Source: Cytophagales bacterium (GTDB taxonomy: Bacteria > Bacteroidota > Bacteroidia > Cytophagales > Cyclobacteriaceae). From it: DNA of 64,000 nt. The stretch spans positions 658,501 through 722,500 of the forward strand of contig JAWPMT010000005.1 of NCBI GenBank assembly GCA_033344775.1, written 5' to 3'. The translations under genes were made by a program, and so were the position numbers. Each line of letters begins with the position of its first letter. The first letter of the stretch is position 1. This document shows, piece after piece, positions 32,476 through 42,333 of this stretch. The notes below the pieces were generated by a model. The model searched no databases and was not told the DNA's origin. It worked only from the letters and a program-made list of their open reading frames with translations.

Positions 32476-33587
32476 TCTTCTCTTAGCAAAGCCCTTGCCT
32501 CACGTTTTACATCTTTGGTTTCTGCATATTCCAGTGATTTTTTGAGATATGCACTAGAAGTCCCTGGTTTATCCTTCCTGGTGATCCTACCCATGCCCAG
32601 ATAACCCAGGCTTTTATAAAATTCACCGTGATTGGGGATTTGACGACCAATATCAATGCCTCGCGCATAATACTGTACTGCTTCCTCCGGTCGGTTGAGT
32701 ACTTTTTCTATATAAAGCCCCCGAAAGATAAATCCCGCCATCTTGGAATAGGCGTTTTCATCCTGCTGAAGTTGAATGATCAGGTCTAAAGGAGCTTCAG
32801 CGAAATACACATCGGATCTTAGTGATTCCAGGTACTTGGTAATGAGGTAAGAATTATTGGGATATTGTTCAACGAGGTAAGACAAATATTCCTGGGCCTT
32901 TTCCGGCGTATCTTCATACCTTAAGTAGATGTAAGAAATATAAATATTGGCTTCTATCCTCGAAATAATCGTATTCCGAGTGGCTTCATCCAATTGCTCC
33001 AGGCCCAGTTTTTTGTCACCGTTTTTAAACAGCCAAACAAAAGGCTTATAAACCGGATTGATTTCCGGATACTTCACCCGGAAGTAATTATAAAGCCCCG
33101 ATGTGAACAAAAACTCATTGATCGAGTCCGTTTTTTCAAATCCTCGTTTGACCAGCCCATACGCTTTATTCGCCTCACCGACTGCCCGCATATATTGGCC
33201 CACATCGGCGAAATACTCTGCCATGAGCCCTCTTGCCGCGAGGGCAAAAAACAACGCTTCATCGTTTTTCTTGATCCCTCCGGGAAGTTCTTCCGAAAGC
33301 TTAACCGCTTCATCCATCTTCGCGATGAACGTTTCAAACACAGAATCTAGAACAGGAATATGAAGCCAAAGAATTTGTAGGCCTTCCATCAATGGTACTA
33401 CCGGGTGATTAGGAAGTACCTCTCGGGCCTTTTCAATGTAGACGTTAGCAGAATCTACTTCAAGGTTATAGATAAAGTCCCCACCTCTTCGCACCAACTC
33501 CATGCGATCCGGATGTCCGAAGAACTCAAACTGAGCATGCACCCCAAAGGACGCCAGGTAGAAACAAATGATCAGAAACCTTCTCAA
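32472..33587 (-). CDS. Secreted TPR-repeat protein (371 aa)
   Basis: Signal peptide (MRRFLIICFYLASFGVHAQ). The mature protein is all-helical with TPR-like pairs: ANVYIEKAREVLPNHPVVPL near the start, YISYIYLRYEDTPEKAQEYL, AVQYYARGIDIGRQIPNHGE and AYLKKSLEYAETKDVKREAR at the end. No catalytic motif. Probably a periplasmic scaffold or outer-membrane complex partner. Translationally coupled to yigZ by a 4-nt overlap. Confidence 0.82.
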   Translation of the reverse strand: MRRFLIICFYLASFGVHAQFEFFGHPDRMELVRRGGDFIYNLEVDSANVYIEKAREVLPNHPVVPLMEGLQILWLHIPVLDSVFETFIAKMDEAVKLSEELPGGIKKNDEALFFALAARGLMAEYFADVGQYMRAVGEANKAYGLVKRGFEKTDSINEFLFTSGLYNYFRVKYPEINPVYKPFVWLFKNGDKKLGLEQLDEATRNTIISRIEANIYISYIYLRYEDTPEKAQEYLSYLVEQYPNNSYLITKYLESLRSDVYFAEAPLDLIIQLQQDENAYSKMAGFIFRGLYIEKVLNRPEEAVQYYARGIDIGRQIPNHGEFYKSLGYLGMGRITRKDKPGTSSAYLKKSLEYAETKDVKREARALLREE

Positions 33588-33672
33588 AAGAATTTTAATT
33601 TCTCAAATTAGAACAACGATCTCATGCGTATTCTGGTATTCATTCATATTACACTTGCAAAAAGCTCGCCAA

Positions 33673-34605
33673 TTGGAATTCAAAATCATCACTTCCGACA
33701 TCATCACGCCTGATGACTTTGATCTGCTCAAAGCAGTAGCGTTACTTTTTTACCAACCTGAATACCTGAATGCCCAAAATTATGAGAATCCTGTAGCATT
33801 TACGGTCTTCGAGCAATCGAAGTTGAGTGCAGCCATCACCTTGAACTGTAATGACGGAATTGCGACAAGTTTGAACAGAAGTCCTTTCGGGTCAATTTGG
33901 ATGAATAACAAGCTTTCAAAGGAGACCTTACATCAATTCCTGGATTTCATCAAAACGGAGTTAGCAAAAATGGGAATCCAAAAAATACAGATCATATGCC
34001 CTTCTCCGATCTATGCGCATGCTCCAACAGCTGAATTTTGGATAAAAGAAGGCTTCAGGGCATTTACCCATGAAACGAACCAACACCTCATTGTAAAAGG
34101 TGCCTTTGACGCAGGATTGCATCAAATGGAACGTAGAAAACTTAAAAAACTTCGCTCAGGAAAAATCTATTTTGCACGAGAACTGATTTCGAACGACCTC
34201 CTGTCAGAGTGCCATGATTTTATCGATGAGTGCAGGCAAGAACAAGGTTTGAAAATAAACATCAGCATCGATAAGCTTAAGGAATTATGCTTCAGCATGG
34301 ATGGGCGATATGAAGTGTTTACTGCCCGTGCCGCAGAGACCTTGGTAGCGGCGGTAATCGCCTGTCGGGTAGATCAAAATCACTTGTATTACTACCTCCC
34401 GGCTACAGATAATCGCTATCGAAGAGACAGCCCGATGGTTGGACTCTTGGAATTGATCTACGAAACTTGTCGTGATGAAAACATCCAGTATCTTGACCTG
34501 GGGATTTCCTCCATCGATGGACAATTACAACAAGGACTCTATGATTTCAAGCAGCGATTAGGGGCAGTTCAAACCACAAAATCCACCTTTTATTTGGAGT
34601 GGTAA
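33673..34605 (+). CDS. FemAB/GNAT-like N-acyltransferase (about 310 aa)
   Basis: The frame is open from 33568, but that ATG overlaps the divergent TPR gene; the TTG at 33673 (M-E-F-K-I-I-T-S-D) gives a normal-looking start. The C-terminal half has GNAT-fold features typical of FemAB/Lipid II-type acyltransferases: LVAAVIACRVDQNHLYYYLP, then YRRDSPMVGLLELIYETCRD and IQYLDLGISSIDGQLQQGLY, with DFKQRLGAV closing. Such enzymes transfer acyl or aminoacyl groups to sugars or peptides. It is convergent with, and overlaps by 16 nt, a glycosyltransferase gene and is near a sulfotransferase, so modification of a surface glycan is plausible (inference). Confidence 0.72.
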   Translation: MEFKIITSDIITPDDFDLLKAVALLFYQPEYLNAQNYENPVAFTVFEQSKLSAAITLNCNDGIATSLNRSPFGSIWMNNKLSKETLHQFLDFIKTELAKMGIQKIQIICPSPIYAHAPTAEFWIKEGFRAFTHETNQHLIVKGAFDAGLHQMERRKLKKLRSGKIYFARELISNDLLSECHDFIDECRQEQGLKINISIDKLKELCFSMDGRYEVFTARAAETLVAAVIACRVDQNHLYYYLPATDNRYRRDSPMVGLLELIYETCRDENIQYLDLGISSIDGQLQQGLYDFKQRLGAVQTTKSTFYLEW

Positions 34606-35798
34606 GCAGTTATTACCTCCGCATAAATTTCCCGAAGCTTCTTCAATGATTGATCTCGACTGTATCGATCCATGAAATCCCCTCTGATCATCTGAGCATC
34701 ATACGCTTTCAAGTCAGCAATAGCCTGCATGATCTTTTGAGATAGGTCTTTAGGATCAAATGGATTGGCCAACAATCCATTCACATCAGAAACCATTTCC
34801 TCGGGTCCACCACAACGGGTAGCCACTACCGGTTTTCCACAGGCCAGCGCTTCTAAAAGCGCCACCGGAAAGTTTTCATAGCTACTGCTTAACACAAAAA
34901 GGTCCGCTCTATGAAGCTGTTGCCTGATGCCTTCACGGTTCAAGTTTCCTTTAAAAATGACCTTCCCTTGAAGTCCAAGTGTTTTGGTCAATTGTATCAA
35001 ATCTGACTTGAGAGGCCCTTCCCCAGCTATCACCAATTCAAAATCAATCTCATTCGGCAACAAAAACATGGCATGAAGCAAATCAACCTGTCTCTTTTCA
35101 GGGGCCAGTCGACCAATATGCAGTAATTGGATTCTATCAACTGACTGCTGTCTCTCGCCTACCTGGAAATGATCATCATCAATGAAATTATTGAAAACGG
35201 AGGAGGCAATTCCGTACCGATTCAATTCTCGTTGCAAATGTGCTGAGACGGCCAGGTTTCGGTGCGAGTGCATCAGCGGCCCCAAAAGCTTATCATCCAG
35301 TTTCGTCCCCTTCTTAAAATCAGCAAATGGAAAGGGTCCCATGTGCTCTGTAATCATAAAAGGGATCTTGTGTTGTTCTGACAGCTTCCAGGCAATGAAC
35401 CCTGCAGGATAACCGACATGCGCGTGGATCAGGTCAGGCTTTCCATATCTGGCAACGAAAATGGAGAACGCCTGATCACATGCATGAATGATTCGATGGA
35501 TATTGCCCTGAAAAAACCTCCTGGTCCAGGTGAATCGAGGCAGAAACCATTCAATAAAATTGCTCTCATATTCCCATTCGGATGACTTGATTTTTCTGGC
35601 TCCCAATAACTTCTCCGGTATTCTGAATAGTTGGCTTTTCTCTAGTAAAAGGCGCTGATCATTCTGACCCCAGCTTACTAAACCTACCTTATCCTCCGAA
35701 AATTGTTCCGCGTACATTTCAGCCTGTTCCCTGAAAAAGATCCCAGCATTAGGGTGGCTCGGTGAAGGAAACCAGGAAGGAATGATGAAGACGCGCAT
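34590..35798 (-). CDS. Glycosyltransferase family 4
   Basis: 402 aa. N-terminal Rossmann-like acceptor domain (IIPSWFPSPSHPNAGIFFRE; LIHAHVGYPAGFIAWKLSEQ). C-terminal donor domain with HIGRLAPEKRQVDLLHAMF, LVIAGEGPLKSDLI and the EX7E motif in SSYENFPVALLEALACGKPV, followed by VATRCGGPEEMV. GT4 enzymes build cell-surface glycans from nucleotide sugars in the cytoplasm. It is 4 nt downstream of the sulfotransferase gene; the two form an operon, so the product glycan may be sulfated. Confidence 0.93.
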   Translation of the reverse strand: MRVFIIPSWFPSPSHPNAGIFFREQAEMYAEQFSEDKVGLVSWGQNDQRLLLEKSQLFRIPEKLLGARKIKSSEWEYESNFIEWFLPRFTWTRRFFQGNIHRIIHACDQAFSIFVARYGKPDLIHAHVGYPAGFIAWKLSEQHKIPFMITEHMGPFPFADFKKGTKLDDKLLGPLMHSHRNLAVSAHLQRELNRYGIASSVFNNFIDDDHFQVGERQQSVDRIQLLHIGRLAPEKRQVDLLHAMFLLPNEIDFELVIAGEGPLKSDLIQLTKTLGLQGKVIFKGNLNREGIRQQLHRADLFVLSSSYENFPVALLEALACGKPVVATRCGGPEEMVSDVNGLLANPFDPKDLSQKIMQAIADLKAYDAQMIRGDFMDRYSRDQSLKKLREIYAEVITAYHSK

Positions 35799-35802
35799 CC
35801 TG

Positions 35803-36708
35803 TTAAAGGTAACCGTACTTTTTTAACTGGGCCGACATGATGCCCTGACAGTACTCAGCCTCCGATTCGGATAAAACGGATTTCCATTTCCCAATTGAAT
35901 CCATAAAAGGAGTAGATCTCACCGCATCATGATGTGAAGGTTCAAAAAATTCTGCACTCGGCACATGTTCGGTATAGTTTCTCCAATCCCTGGGCATCTC
36001 CTCGATCTCGAGAAATTGACAAATCAAGGTCAGTTGTTGATCAGGATCTTTCATGAAAGCCTCATAGCTTACTTCTAATATCTGAGTTCGTTGCTTGTAC
36101 CAATTCATTGCCTTGGCGTGTATTAACCATCTTGCTGTACTCTCTTCCACTTGAGCCAGTTCACCAAAGGCGGCTTCTCCCCCATTTTTATAAGAAGCTA
36201 CCACATCACGGCCATCCCGTATCAGGAAAATATATTTTGCCTTCGGATACAGATGGTAAAGTTCTTTGTAATAGAACACATTCAAGGGAGTACTATCGCC
36301 CCACCGGGGTTTGTCCACCACATGCCGGAAAAGTTGATCAACCATCTGTACCAATGATCTATTACGCTTAGGTAAATCGATGATCTCTCGAATGACTGCT
36401 TGTAGATCTAGCTCCCAGGTATGCTTGCGTTGGTCCCACAATTCTCCTACAATCACCTGCATCAGGTCGCGCCAGATCATGTAATTGTAGAAATGATATT
36501 TAAAAATGGCTGGTCCTAAGAAATATTGCTCCGTTGGCAAGCCCAACTTTGGATGTTCATTCAAAATTCGATTGAGCAAGGTACTCCCGCTCCTACCGGC
36601 ATTTAAAATGAAAAAAGGTAATTGTTCCGTTCTTGAATGAACAGGATAACGTCGAGGAAGCCTCTTTACGAAAGATAAAAGTAGTCGGGCAAGTTTCAGC
36701 CTGTTCAC
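35803..36708 (-). CDS. Sulfotransferase family protein
   Basis: 301 aa. The PAPS 5'-phosphosulfate loop is visible as FFILNAGRSGSTLLNRILNE (residues about 31-50) and the 3'-phosphate-binding part as IFLIRDGRDVVASYKNGG. A C-terminal FMDSIGKWKSVLSESEAEYC corresponds to the usual 'G-x-W-K' acceptor-side motif. PAPS-dependent sulfotransferases modify glycans, lipids or peptides. It is the first gene of the pair with the GT4 gene. Confidence 0.92.
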   Translation of the reverse strand: MNRLKLARLLLSFVKRLPRRYPVHSRTEQLPFFILNAGRSGSTLLNRILNEHPKLGLPTEQYFLGPAIFKYHFYNYMIWRDLMQVIVGELWDQRKHTWELDLQAVIREIIDLPKRNRSLVQMVDQLFRHVVDKPRWGDSTPLNVFYYKELYHLYPKAKYIFLIRDGRDVVASYKNGGEAAFGELAQVEESTARWLIHAKAMNWYKQRTQILEVSYEAFMKDPDQQLTLICQFLEIEEMPRDWRNYTEHVPSAEFFEPSHHDAVRSTPFMDSIGKWKSVLSESEAEYCQGIMSAQLKKYGYL

Positions 36709-36735
36709 GCAAGCAAGTTAATCCAAACAGAATAG

Positions 36736-37515
36736 TTAGTTCGAGCGCAGCACGTCCACCACTCGTTCTTCAAAATCATCTAGCACATCTCCCAGGTCAA
36801 TGAAATCCTCACATTCCAAACAAATATCGAATGCGATTATAGCAGAAGTACTATCCGTGATAAAGGCAGTCCTCACGGGCACTAGAACACGTATGGTATC
36901 ACCACAAATGCCCGTACGATATTCCAATAATGTCTCGTCCGAACCAAGCTCAAAACCGCGATCATCCGTATAAAAATTATTTTCTATCCTACGAATGAGC
37001 TCTTCTTGCGTAATAGGAAGATCATAACCAGTTCCGGCATAACAATTGATCGGAACTTCTTCTTGTGAAGTAGCTACAAATGACACACTCGTCAGCAAAA
37101 GTGGAAGCACTGGCGACATCCGGATGGCGGTTGGAGCATTCACGATATCTTGAAGCTTAAAATAAGCCAATGGAAGCATCACCAAAGAGGAAAGATCACC
37201 GTAATCAACCACTCTGGAGTAGTTGAAAATCGTATGCTGATTGAACCAGTGAATAAAAGGTGTACTGAACTCTGATTTCCAATAGAAGAAGAAGAGCCCC
37301 ACCGCAAATAGTACTCCCTTAGCATGCTTTGGAAATAATCCTGCGAAGAAAAGCCCAAAACAAAATACCCCGGCAAAGTCTGAAATTTTCCCTGTCAGGA
37401 AATTATGGAACTGATACTTGAACAGATGATCATTCAAAACCAATAGGGTCAGCGACAACAAAAAATACGGACTTGTCAGTGTGCTGTAAAAGGTGCTTTT
37501 AGTTTGTTTCGTCAT
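36736..37515 (-). CDS. Polytopic membrane protein of unknown function (259 aa)
   Basis: Several hydrophobic helices in residues 15-150 (PYFLLSLTLLVLNDHLFK, FAGVFCFGLFFAGLF, GVLFAVGLFFFYW, LSSLVMLPLAYF, PVLPLLLTSVSFVA). The segment LNDHLFKYQFHNFLTGKISD is a recognisable signature of a small bacterial membrane family without assigned function. The C-terminal 105 residues are soluble, with Cys residues (INCYAGTGYD, GICGDTI, DICLECEDFIDLG) that could form disulfides or bind metal. Monocistronic in appearance. Confidence 0.75.
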   Translation of the reverse strand: MTKQTKSTFYSTLTSPYFLLSLTLLVLNDHLFKYQFHNFLTGKISDFAGVFCFGLFFAGLFPKHAKGVLFAVGLFFFYWKSEFSTPFIHWFNQHTIFNYSRVVDYGDLSSLVMLPLAYFKLQDIVNAPTAIRMSPVLPLLLTSVSFVATSQEEVPINCYAGTGYDLPITQEELIRRIENNFYTDDRGFELGSDETLLEYRTGICGDTIRVLVPVRTAFITDSTSAIIAFDICLECEDFIDLGDVLDDFEERVVDVLRSN

Positions 37516-37652
37516 GTTGATGGTATTGTCTAAATAGATGAACGACAGCTCAATTGCAAAATTCTATCAATCGGCTCGACCGCTCAAATATTTCAGCAAC
37601 TAATGTAAGCCATCTGGAAATTAACTTGGGTCATTCATCTATAAAATCAATC

Positions 37653-40600
37653 ATGCGAATTCTATCGAAAGTTTTGCTCTTTTCTCTGGTTGTCCTGATG
37701 GCTTTTGACGCTACGGCCCAACGACGAAGACGTAGTAATACTGCACCTGCAGCACAGCCCATCCCTGCAGAGACCTTCAAAGACATCAAGTTCAGAAACA
37801 TTGGCCCCGCCTTCATGTCCGGGCGGATCACTGACCTGGCCATTCATCCTGAAAATGAAAGTATTTGGTATGTAGCTGTAGCTTCTGGTGGCGTCTGGAA
37901 AACAGTAAATGCCGGAACTACCTGGAAACCTATTTTCGACGATCAGGGCTCTTTCGCAACCGGATGCATCGCCCTTGACCCAAAGAATCCGCATGTGGTT
38001 TGGGTAGGCACCGGAGAAAACGTTGGTGGCCGTCACATTGCCTATGGTGATGGTATCTACAAAAGCGAAGACGGTGGCAATACCTGGACCAACATGGGAC
38101 TTAAGAAATCGGAGCACCTTTCAAAGATCATCGTTCACCCGGAAAATTCAGATGTCATATATGTCGCTTCCCAGGGACCGCTGTGGAGCCCAGGTGGCGA
38201 AAGAGGCTTCTACAAATCCACAGATGGTGGTAAAACCTGGAAGAAGACCCTGGGAGATGAAGAATGGACAGGTGTAGCTGACATGGTCGTTGATCCCCGA
38301 AATGCGAATAGAATTTACGCAGCTACCTGGCAACATCATAGAAATGTAGCCGCCTATATGGGTGGTGGGCCAAAAACAGCCTTATACCGCAGTGAAGATG
38401 GTGGAGAAACCTGGAAAAAGCTCAGCAACGGACTTCCAAAAGGAACGATGGGTAAAATTGGCCTTGCCATTTCCTTTCAACAGCCTGATGTGGTTTATGC
38501 AGCCATTGAGTTGAACCGACGAAAAGGTGCCGTTTATCGCTCTGCAGATCGAGGCGAAACCTGGGTCAAAGGTGCCGATGCTGTCGGCGGTGGAACCGGA
38601 CCACATTACTACCAGGAATTATTCGCCTCACCGCACCATTTCGATCGACTCTATATGATGAGTAATACGTCCGAAATTTCATTGGATGGTGGTAAGACTT
38701 TCAAGCCTTTCAATCGAGAACACAGACATGGTGATGACCATGCACTCGCCTTTAAGATGAGTGATCCCGATTATATCATGATCGGTTCAGATGGGGGCGT
38801 TTATGAAAGTTTTGATGATGCCAAAAACTGGCGTTACATGGAAAACCTGCCCATCACACAGTTCTACAAATTAGCAGTAGATGATGCTGCTCCTTTTTAC
38901 AACGTCTATGGCGGAACCCAGGACAACAGCACCGAAGGTGGTCCTTCCAGAACGGACAATGTACACGGCATCCAAAATTCCGACTGGAAAGTAGTCCTTA
39001 ATTGGGATGGACACCAACCAGCAACCGAGCCTGGCAATCCTGACATATTATACGCAGAACGTCAGGAAGGAAACTTATCTCGTATCGACATGACCACCGG
39101 TGAAGTGGTAGACATTCAGCCCCAACCTGGTCCGGATGAGCCTTATGAAAGATTTAATTGGGATGCTCCCATTCTGGTAAGTCCACACCAATCGTCTCGA
39201 ATCTACTTTGCTTCTCAGCGGGTATGGAGATCTGACAATCGTGGTGATGAATGGACGGCCATATCCGGTGATCTTACCAAGAACCAGAACCGGTTGGAGC
39301 TACCCATCATGGGCAGTACACAAAGCTGGGACTCCCCATGGGATGTATTGGCCATGTCCAATTACAACACCATCACTTCCGTTTCAGAATCGCCACAGCA
39401 AGAAGGCTTGATCTACATCGGAACAGATGACGGCTTGATCCAGGTGACCGAAAATGGTGGAGATAACTGGAGTAAGATCAATGTAAGTGCACTACCTGGT
39501 GTACCGGCAACTGCTTTTGTCAATGACATCAAGGCTGACCTTCACGATGCAAATACGGTCTACGTATTGCTGGACAACCATAAGTACGGCGACTTCCAAC
39601 CTTACCTGGCAAAAAGTACCGATCGTGGTGCTACCTGGACTTCTATTCGAGGCAATATTCCGGACAGAACGTTGGTCTGGAGAATTGTACAAGATCATGA
39701 AAAGCCAGAATTAATGTTCCTGGGAACTGAATTCGGGATCTATTTCACCGTAGATGCGGCCAAAACCTGGACCAAGCTCGAAGGAGGAGTTCCTGTGATC
39801 TCGTTCAGAGACCTGGCCATCCAAAAAAGAGAAAATGACCTGGTAGGCGCTTCATTTGGCCGGGGCTTTTTCATCTTCGACGATTACAGCTTTTTACGAG
39901 AAGTTTCGACAGCCAAACTAGATCAAGAAGCAGCACTTTTCAGTGCCAGAAAAGCCTGGTGGTACATTCCTCGTTCACATTTGAGTTTTGATGACCAAAA
40001 AGGATCTCAGGGAGCGCAACACTTCGTAGCACCTAACCCGGATTTTGGCGCCACCTTCACCTACTACTTAAAAGACGGTTACACCACCTTGGCGGAAAAA
40101 AGACAAGCAGCTGAGAAAGGGAAAACAGCCTCCTTTCCAGGATGGGATGCGGTAGAGAATGAAAAAAGAGAAGCTGTCCCAAAAGTTTGGATCGCTATTG
40201 CGGATGAAAGTGGCAAAGTGATCAGAAGAGTAGAAGGAAAGGCCAAAAAGGGAATGCACCGCGCAACCTGGGATTTAAGATACCCTACCCCAAGCGCATT
40301 GAGAACATCAGGAGGTGGCAGTTTCCAACCTCAAGGAATGATGGCCGCTCCCGGAACTTATACCGCACAGTTGTACAAACAAATCGGTGGAGCAATAACA
40401 GCGTTATCAGAACCAGTCCGATTTGAAGTGGAACGCATGAGACCAGGAGCACTCACAGGTTCATCACCAGCAGTTACAGCTACATTCTGGAGAGCCTATG
40501 ACGAAACGGTCAGAAATGTTTCTGCAACAGATCTGAAATTGGCGAACATGATGAAGCGTGTTGATGCCATGCAAAAAGCACTGAGTCAAGCATCCACATC

Positions 40601-40919
40601 TCCCGGAACGCTAGACGAAGAGCTACATGACTTGAAGCTGCAAATTTTGGCAATAGATGCAGATATGTACGGAATGGCAACCAAAAGAGAGATTGGAGAA
40701 AAAACCAAACCCACGATTGGAGATCGGCTATTTGCGGTAGATCGCGGGATCAGTCGTTCTACCTACGGCCCTACTCCAACCCATAAACGATCATTAGATC
40801 TGGTCAACAGCGCATTGAACAGCATCAACGAAAGCATGCAAGCTGCTATGCAAAAAATGAAAGAATTAGATGAGAAGCTAAAAGCCGCCGGAGCTCCTTA
40901 CGTGGAGGGTGGTGAATAG
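37653..40919 (+). CDS. Secreted BNR/sortilin-type beta-propeller protein (1088 aa)
   Basis: The ATG at 37653 begins a proper signal peptide (MRILSKVLLFSLVVLMAFDA, ending ATAQ); the upstream ATG at 37554 would add 33 non-signal residues. Residues about 35-770 hold many BNR/sortilin (VPS10-like) repeats with the Asp-box S/T-x-D-x-G-x-T-W: SEDGGNTWTNMG, STDGGKTWKKT, SEDGGETWKKLS, SADRGETWVKG, STDRGATWTSI. The C-terminal about 300 residues contain VWIAIADESGKVIRRVEGKA, an Ig-like piece, then a helical end with KLANMMKRVDAMQKALSQAS. Such proteins are abundant in marine Bacteroidota; glycoside-binding or structural roles are proposed but not shown. Confidence 0.9.
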   Translation: MRILSKVLLFSLVVLMAFDATAQRRRRSNTAPAAQPIPAETFKDIKFRNIGPAFMSGRITDLAIHPENESIWYVAVASGGVWKTVNAGTTWKPIFDDQGSFATGCIALDPKNPHVVWVGTGENVGGRHIAYGDGIYKSEDGGNTWTNMGLKKSEHLSKIIVHPENSDVIYVASQGPLWSPGGERGFYKSTDGGKTWKKTLGDEEWTGVADMVVDPRNANRIYAATWQHHRNVAAYMGGGPKTALYRSEDGGETWKKLSNGLPKGTMGKIGLAISFQQPDVVYAAIELNRRKGAVYRSADRGETWVKGADAVGGGTGPHYYQELFASPHHFDRLYMMSNTSEISLDGGKTFKPFNREHRHGDDHALAFKMSDPDYIMIGSDGGVYESFDDAKNWRYMENLPITQFYKLAVDDAAPFYNVYGGTQDNSTEGGPSRTDNVHGIQNSDWKVVLNWDGHQPATEPGNPDILYAERQEGNLSRIDMTTGEVVDIQPQPGPDEPYERFNWDAPILVSPHQSSRIYFASQRVWRSDNRGDEWTAISGDLTKNQNRLELPIMGSTQSWDSPWDVLAMSNYNTITSVSESPQQEGLIYIGTDDGLIQVTENGGDNWSKINVSALPGVPATAFVNDIKADLHDANTVYVLLDNHKYGDFQPYLAKSTDRGATWTSIRGNIPDRTLVWRIVQDHEKPELMFLGTEFGIYFTVDAAKTWTKLEGGVPVISFRDLAIQKRENDLVGASFGRGFFIFDDYSFLREVSTAKLDQEAALFSARKAWWYIPRSHLSFDDQKGSQGAQHFVAPNPDFGATFTYYLKDGYTTLAEKRQAAEKGKTASFPGWDAVENEKREAVPKVWIAIADESGKVIRRVEGKAKKGMHRATWDLRYPTPSALRTSGGGSFQPQGMMAAPGTYTAQLYKQIGGAITALSEPVRFEVERMRPGALTGSSPAVTATFWRAYDETVRNVSATDLKLANMMKRVDAMQKALSQASTSPGTLDEELHDLKLQILAIDADMYGMATKREIGEKTKPTIGDRLFAVDRGISRSTYGPTPTHKRSLDLVNSALNSINESMQAAMQKMKELDEKLKAAGAPYVEGGE

Positions 40920-40930
40920 AATATCAGATT

Positions 40931-41004
40931 TTGAGGACCTCAATCTGCCAGAACTAATGGTATGTTGAGGTTCTCCAAGGTAGGTTGAGGTACTCAAAAC
41001 CTAC
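40931..41004. repeat. Palindrome and tandem GTTGAGG repeats between convergent genes
   Basis: TTGAGG-A-CCTCAA (40931-40943) is a perfect dyad. GTTGAGGT(T/A)CTC occurs at 40964-40975 and 40984-40995 (period 20). The second lies in a hairpin GGTAGGTT (40979-40986) / AACCTACC (40998-41005) whose loop also pairs (GAG-GTA-CTC). It probably folds in both directions and may end both transcripts, although no T-run is present. Confidence 0.65.
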
Positions 41005-41961
41005 CTAAAACAACTTCCTAACCTCCTCCATCAAAGTCTGCAATCTTTCACTCACCTTGTGAGTAACAACAGCTGATTCGAGCTTTCCGGTGAGCAAATC
41101 CGAATTGAATGCTTCAATCTCATAATTGAAACCAAACCCGGTTCGGCCATCATTGAAATGGTCCACTTGGTCGCTTTCGATGAACAAAGAACATTCACGG
41201 GCTTGCCAACCATTAGGAATCGTGATGTAGCCTTTATCTCCAATCACATAAGTAAGGTTAGGCAACCGGCATTCTAACGAAGCATGGAGTGTGGCCAAAG
41301 CGTCAGAATATTCAAAAGACATCATCAAATCACTATCTACACCCGACTCGGCTTTTCGGGATCGAACCTTGATGTCCGTGGGCATTTTTTCGAGGAAATA
41401 ATTCGCCAGAGCAATGGGGTAAATACCAATATCTAACAGCGCTCCTCCAGCTAATGCCGGATTGAACAAGCGGTTTTCCGGATCAAAAGGGGCATAAAAT
41501 CCAAAATCTGATTTCACATGCTTGACCGCACCAATTCGTCCTTCATTCACCCACTGTTTGGCTTTGAGAATCGCAGGAAGAAAATACGTCCACATGCCCT
41601 CCATTAACAATACTTCCTTCTCTATAGCAATGGAGCGTAAGGATTGAAAATCTGCCAATGAGGTCGTAACTGGTTTTTCACAAAGCACCGCTTTCCCTTG
41701 ATTCAAGGTCAATTTTGATTGCTCGAAATGGAAGTTATGAGGCGTAGCTACATAGATCGCATCCACTGCCGGGTGAGCGACTAATTCTTCATAGGAATCC
41801 AGGACTATCGGAATTTGAAACTTGTCCGCAAAAACCTGGGATCGCTCATTAGATCGTGAGGCCACCGCTTGAACGACACCATTTGAAACGAACTGAAAAT
41901 CATTGACGAAATCCGCCGCGATGTTTCCGGGACCAAGAATGCCCCATCTTACTTTATTCAT
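41005..41961 (-). CDS. Gfo/Idh/MocA family oxidoreductase
   Basis: 318 aa. NAD(P)-binding Rossmann N-terminus (VRWGILGPGNIAADFVNDFQ) with the family's catalytic motif region AVLCEKPVTTSLADFQ. The C-terminal substrate domain includes GGALLDIGIYPIALANYFLE, with the expected G-x-L-x-D-x-G-x-Y pattern. Such enzymes oxidise or reduce sugars, inositols or trans-dihydrodiols; the substrate is not evident. It lies 3 nt downstream of the ArsC-like gene in one operon. Confidence 0.93.
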   Translation of the reverse strand: MNKVRWGILGPGNIAADFVNDFQFVSNGVVQAVASRSNERSQVFADKFQIPIVLDSYEELVAHPAVDAIYVATPHNFHFEQSKLTLNQGKAVLCEKPVTTSLADFQSLRSIAIEKEVLLMEGMWTYFLPAILKAKQWVNEGRIGAVKHVKSDFGFYAPFDPENRLFNPALAGGALLDIGIYPIALANYFLEKMPTDIKVRSRKAESGVDSDLMMSFEYSDALATLHASLECRLPNLTYVIGDKGYITIPNGWQARECSLFIESDQVDHFNDGRTGFGFNYEIEAFNSDLLTGKLESAVVTHKVSERLQTLMEEVRKLF

Positions 41962-41964
41962 GGA

Positions 41965-42306
41965 TCAGATAATTTCCAGTACCTTCTCCGGAGGCCGGCC
42001 GACAACAGCCTTGTCTCCACTGATTACAATAGGTCGTTCTATTAGAATAGGATTTTCAACCATCGCGTTGATCCATTCATCATCAGAAAGGGACTTTCCT
42101 TTGTATTGCTCCTTATAAATGGCTTCTCCTTTTCGCAGTAATGCTTCTGGTTTCATAGACAGCTTCGACAGCACATCTTTCAGTTCATCAAAAGTTGGCG
42201 GCGCTTTCAAGTACAATTTCGTATCAAAAGACAACTCTTTTTCGTCTAAGATTTTCAGCGCAGAACGACTCTTACCACATCTTGGGTTATGATAAATCTG
42301 TATCAT
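41965..42306 (-). CDS. arsC: ArsC-family (glutaredoxin-type) arsenate reductase-like protein
   Basis: 113 aa from the ATG at 42306 (MIQIYHNPRCGKSRSALKIL), a length typical of ArsC. The frame is open 12 codons further, but that stretch is hydrophobic and not conserved. The redox Cys sits in NPRCGKSR; RPIVISGDKAVVGRPPEKVL is the family's C-terminal 'IERPIVI..GRPPE' motif. It may reduce arsenate using glutaredoxin, or act as a general thioredoxin-fold ArsC/Spx-like protein; no arsenite pump or ArsR is nearby. The Gfo/Idh/MocA gene follows at once. Confidence 0.92.
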   Translation of the reverse strand: MIQIYHNPRCGKSRSALKILDEKELSFDTKLYLKAPPTFDELKDVLSKLSMKPEALLRKGEAIYKEQYKGKSLSDDEWINAMVENPILIERPIVISGDKAVVGRPPEKVLEII

Positions 42307-42333
42307 TACAATTACAATGCTTAAGGAAACAAT

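Noticed and set aside
31930-32604. 224-aa plus-strand frame opposite yigZ
   Set aside because: It is antisense to a complete YigZ gene and has no recognisable domain.
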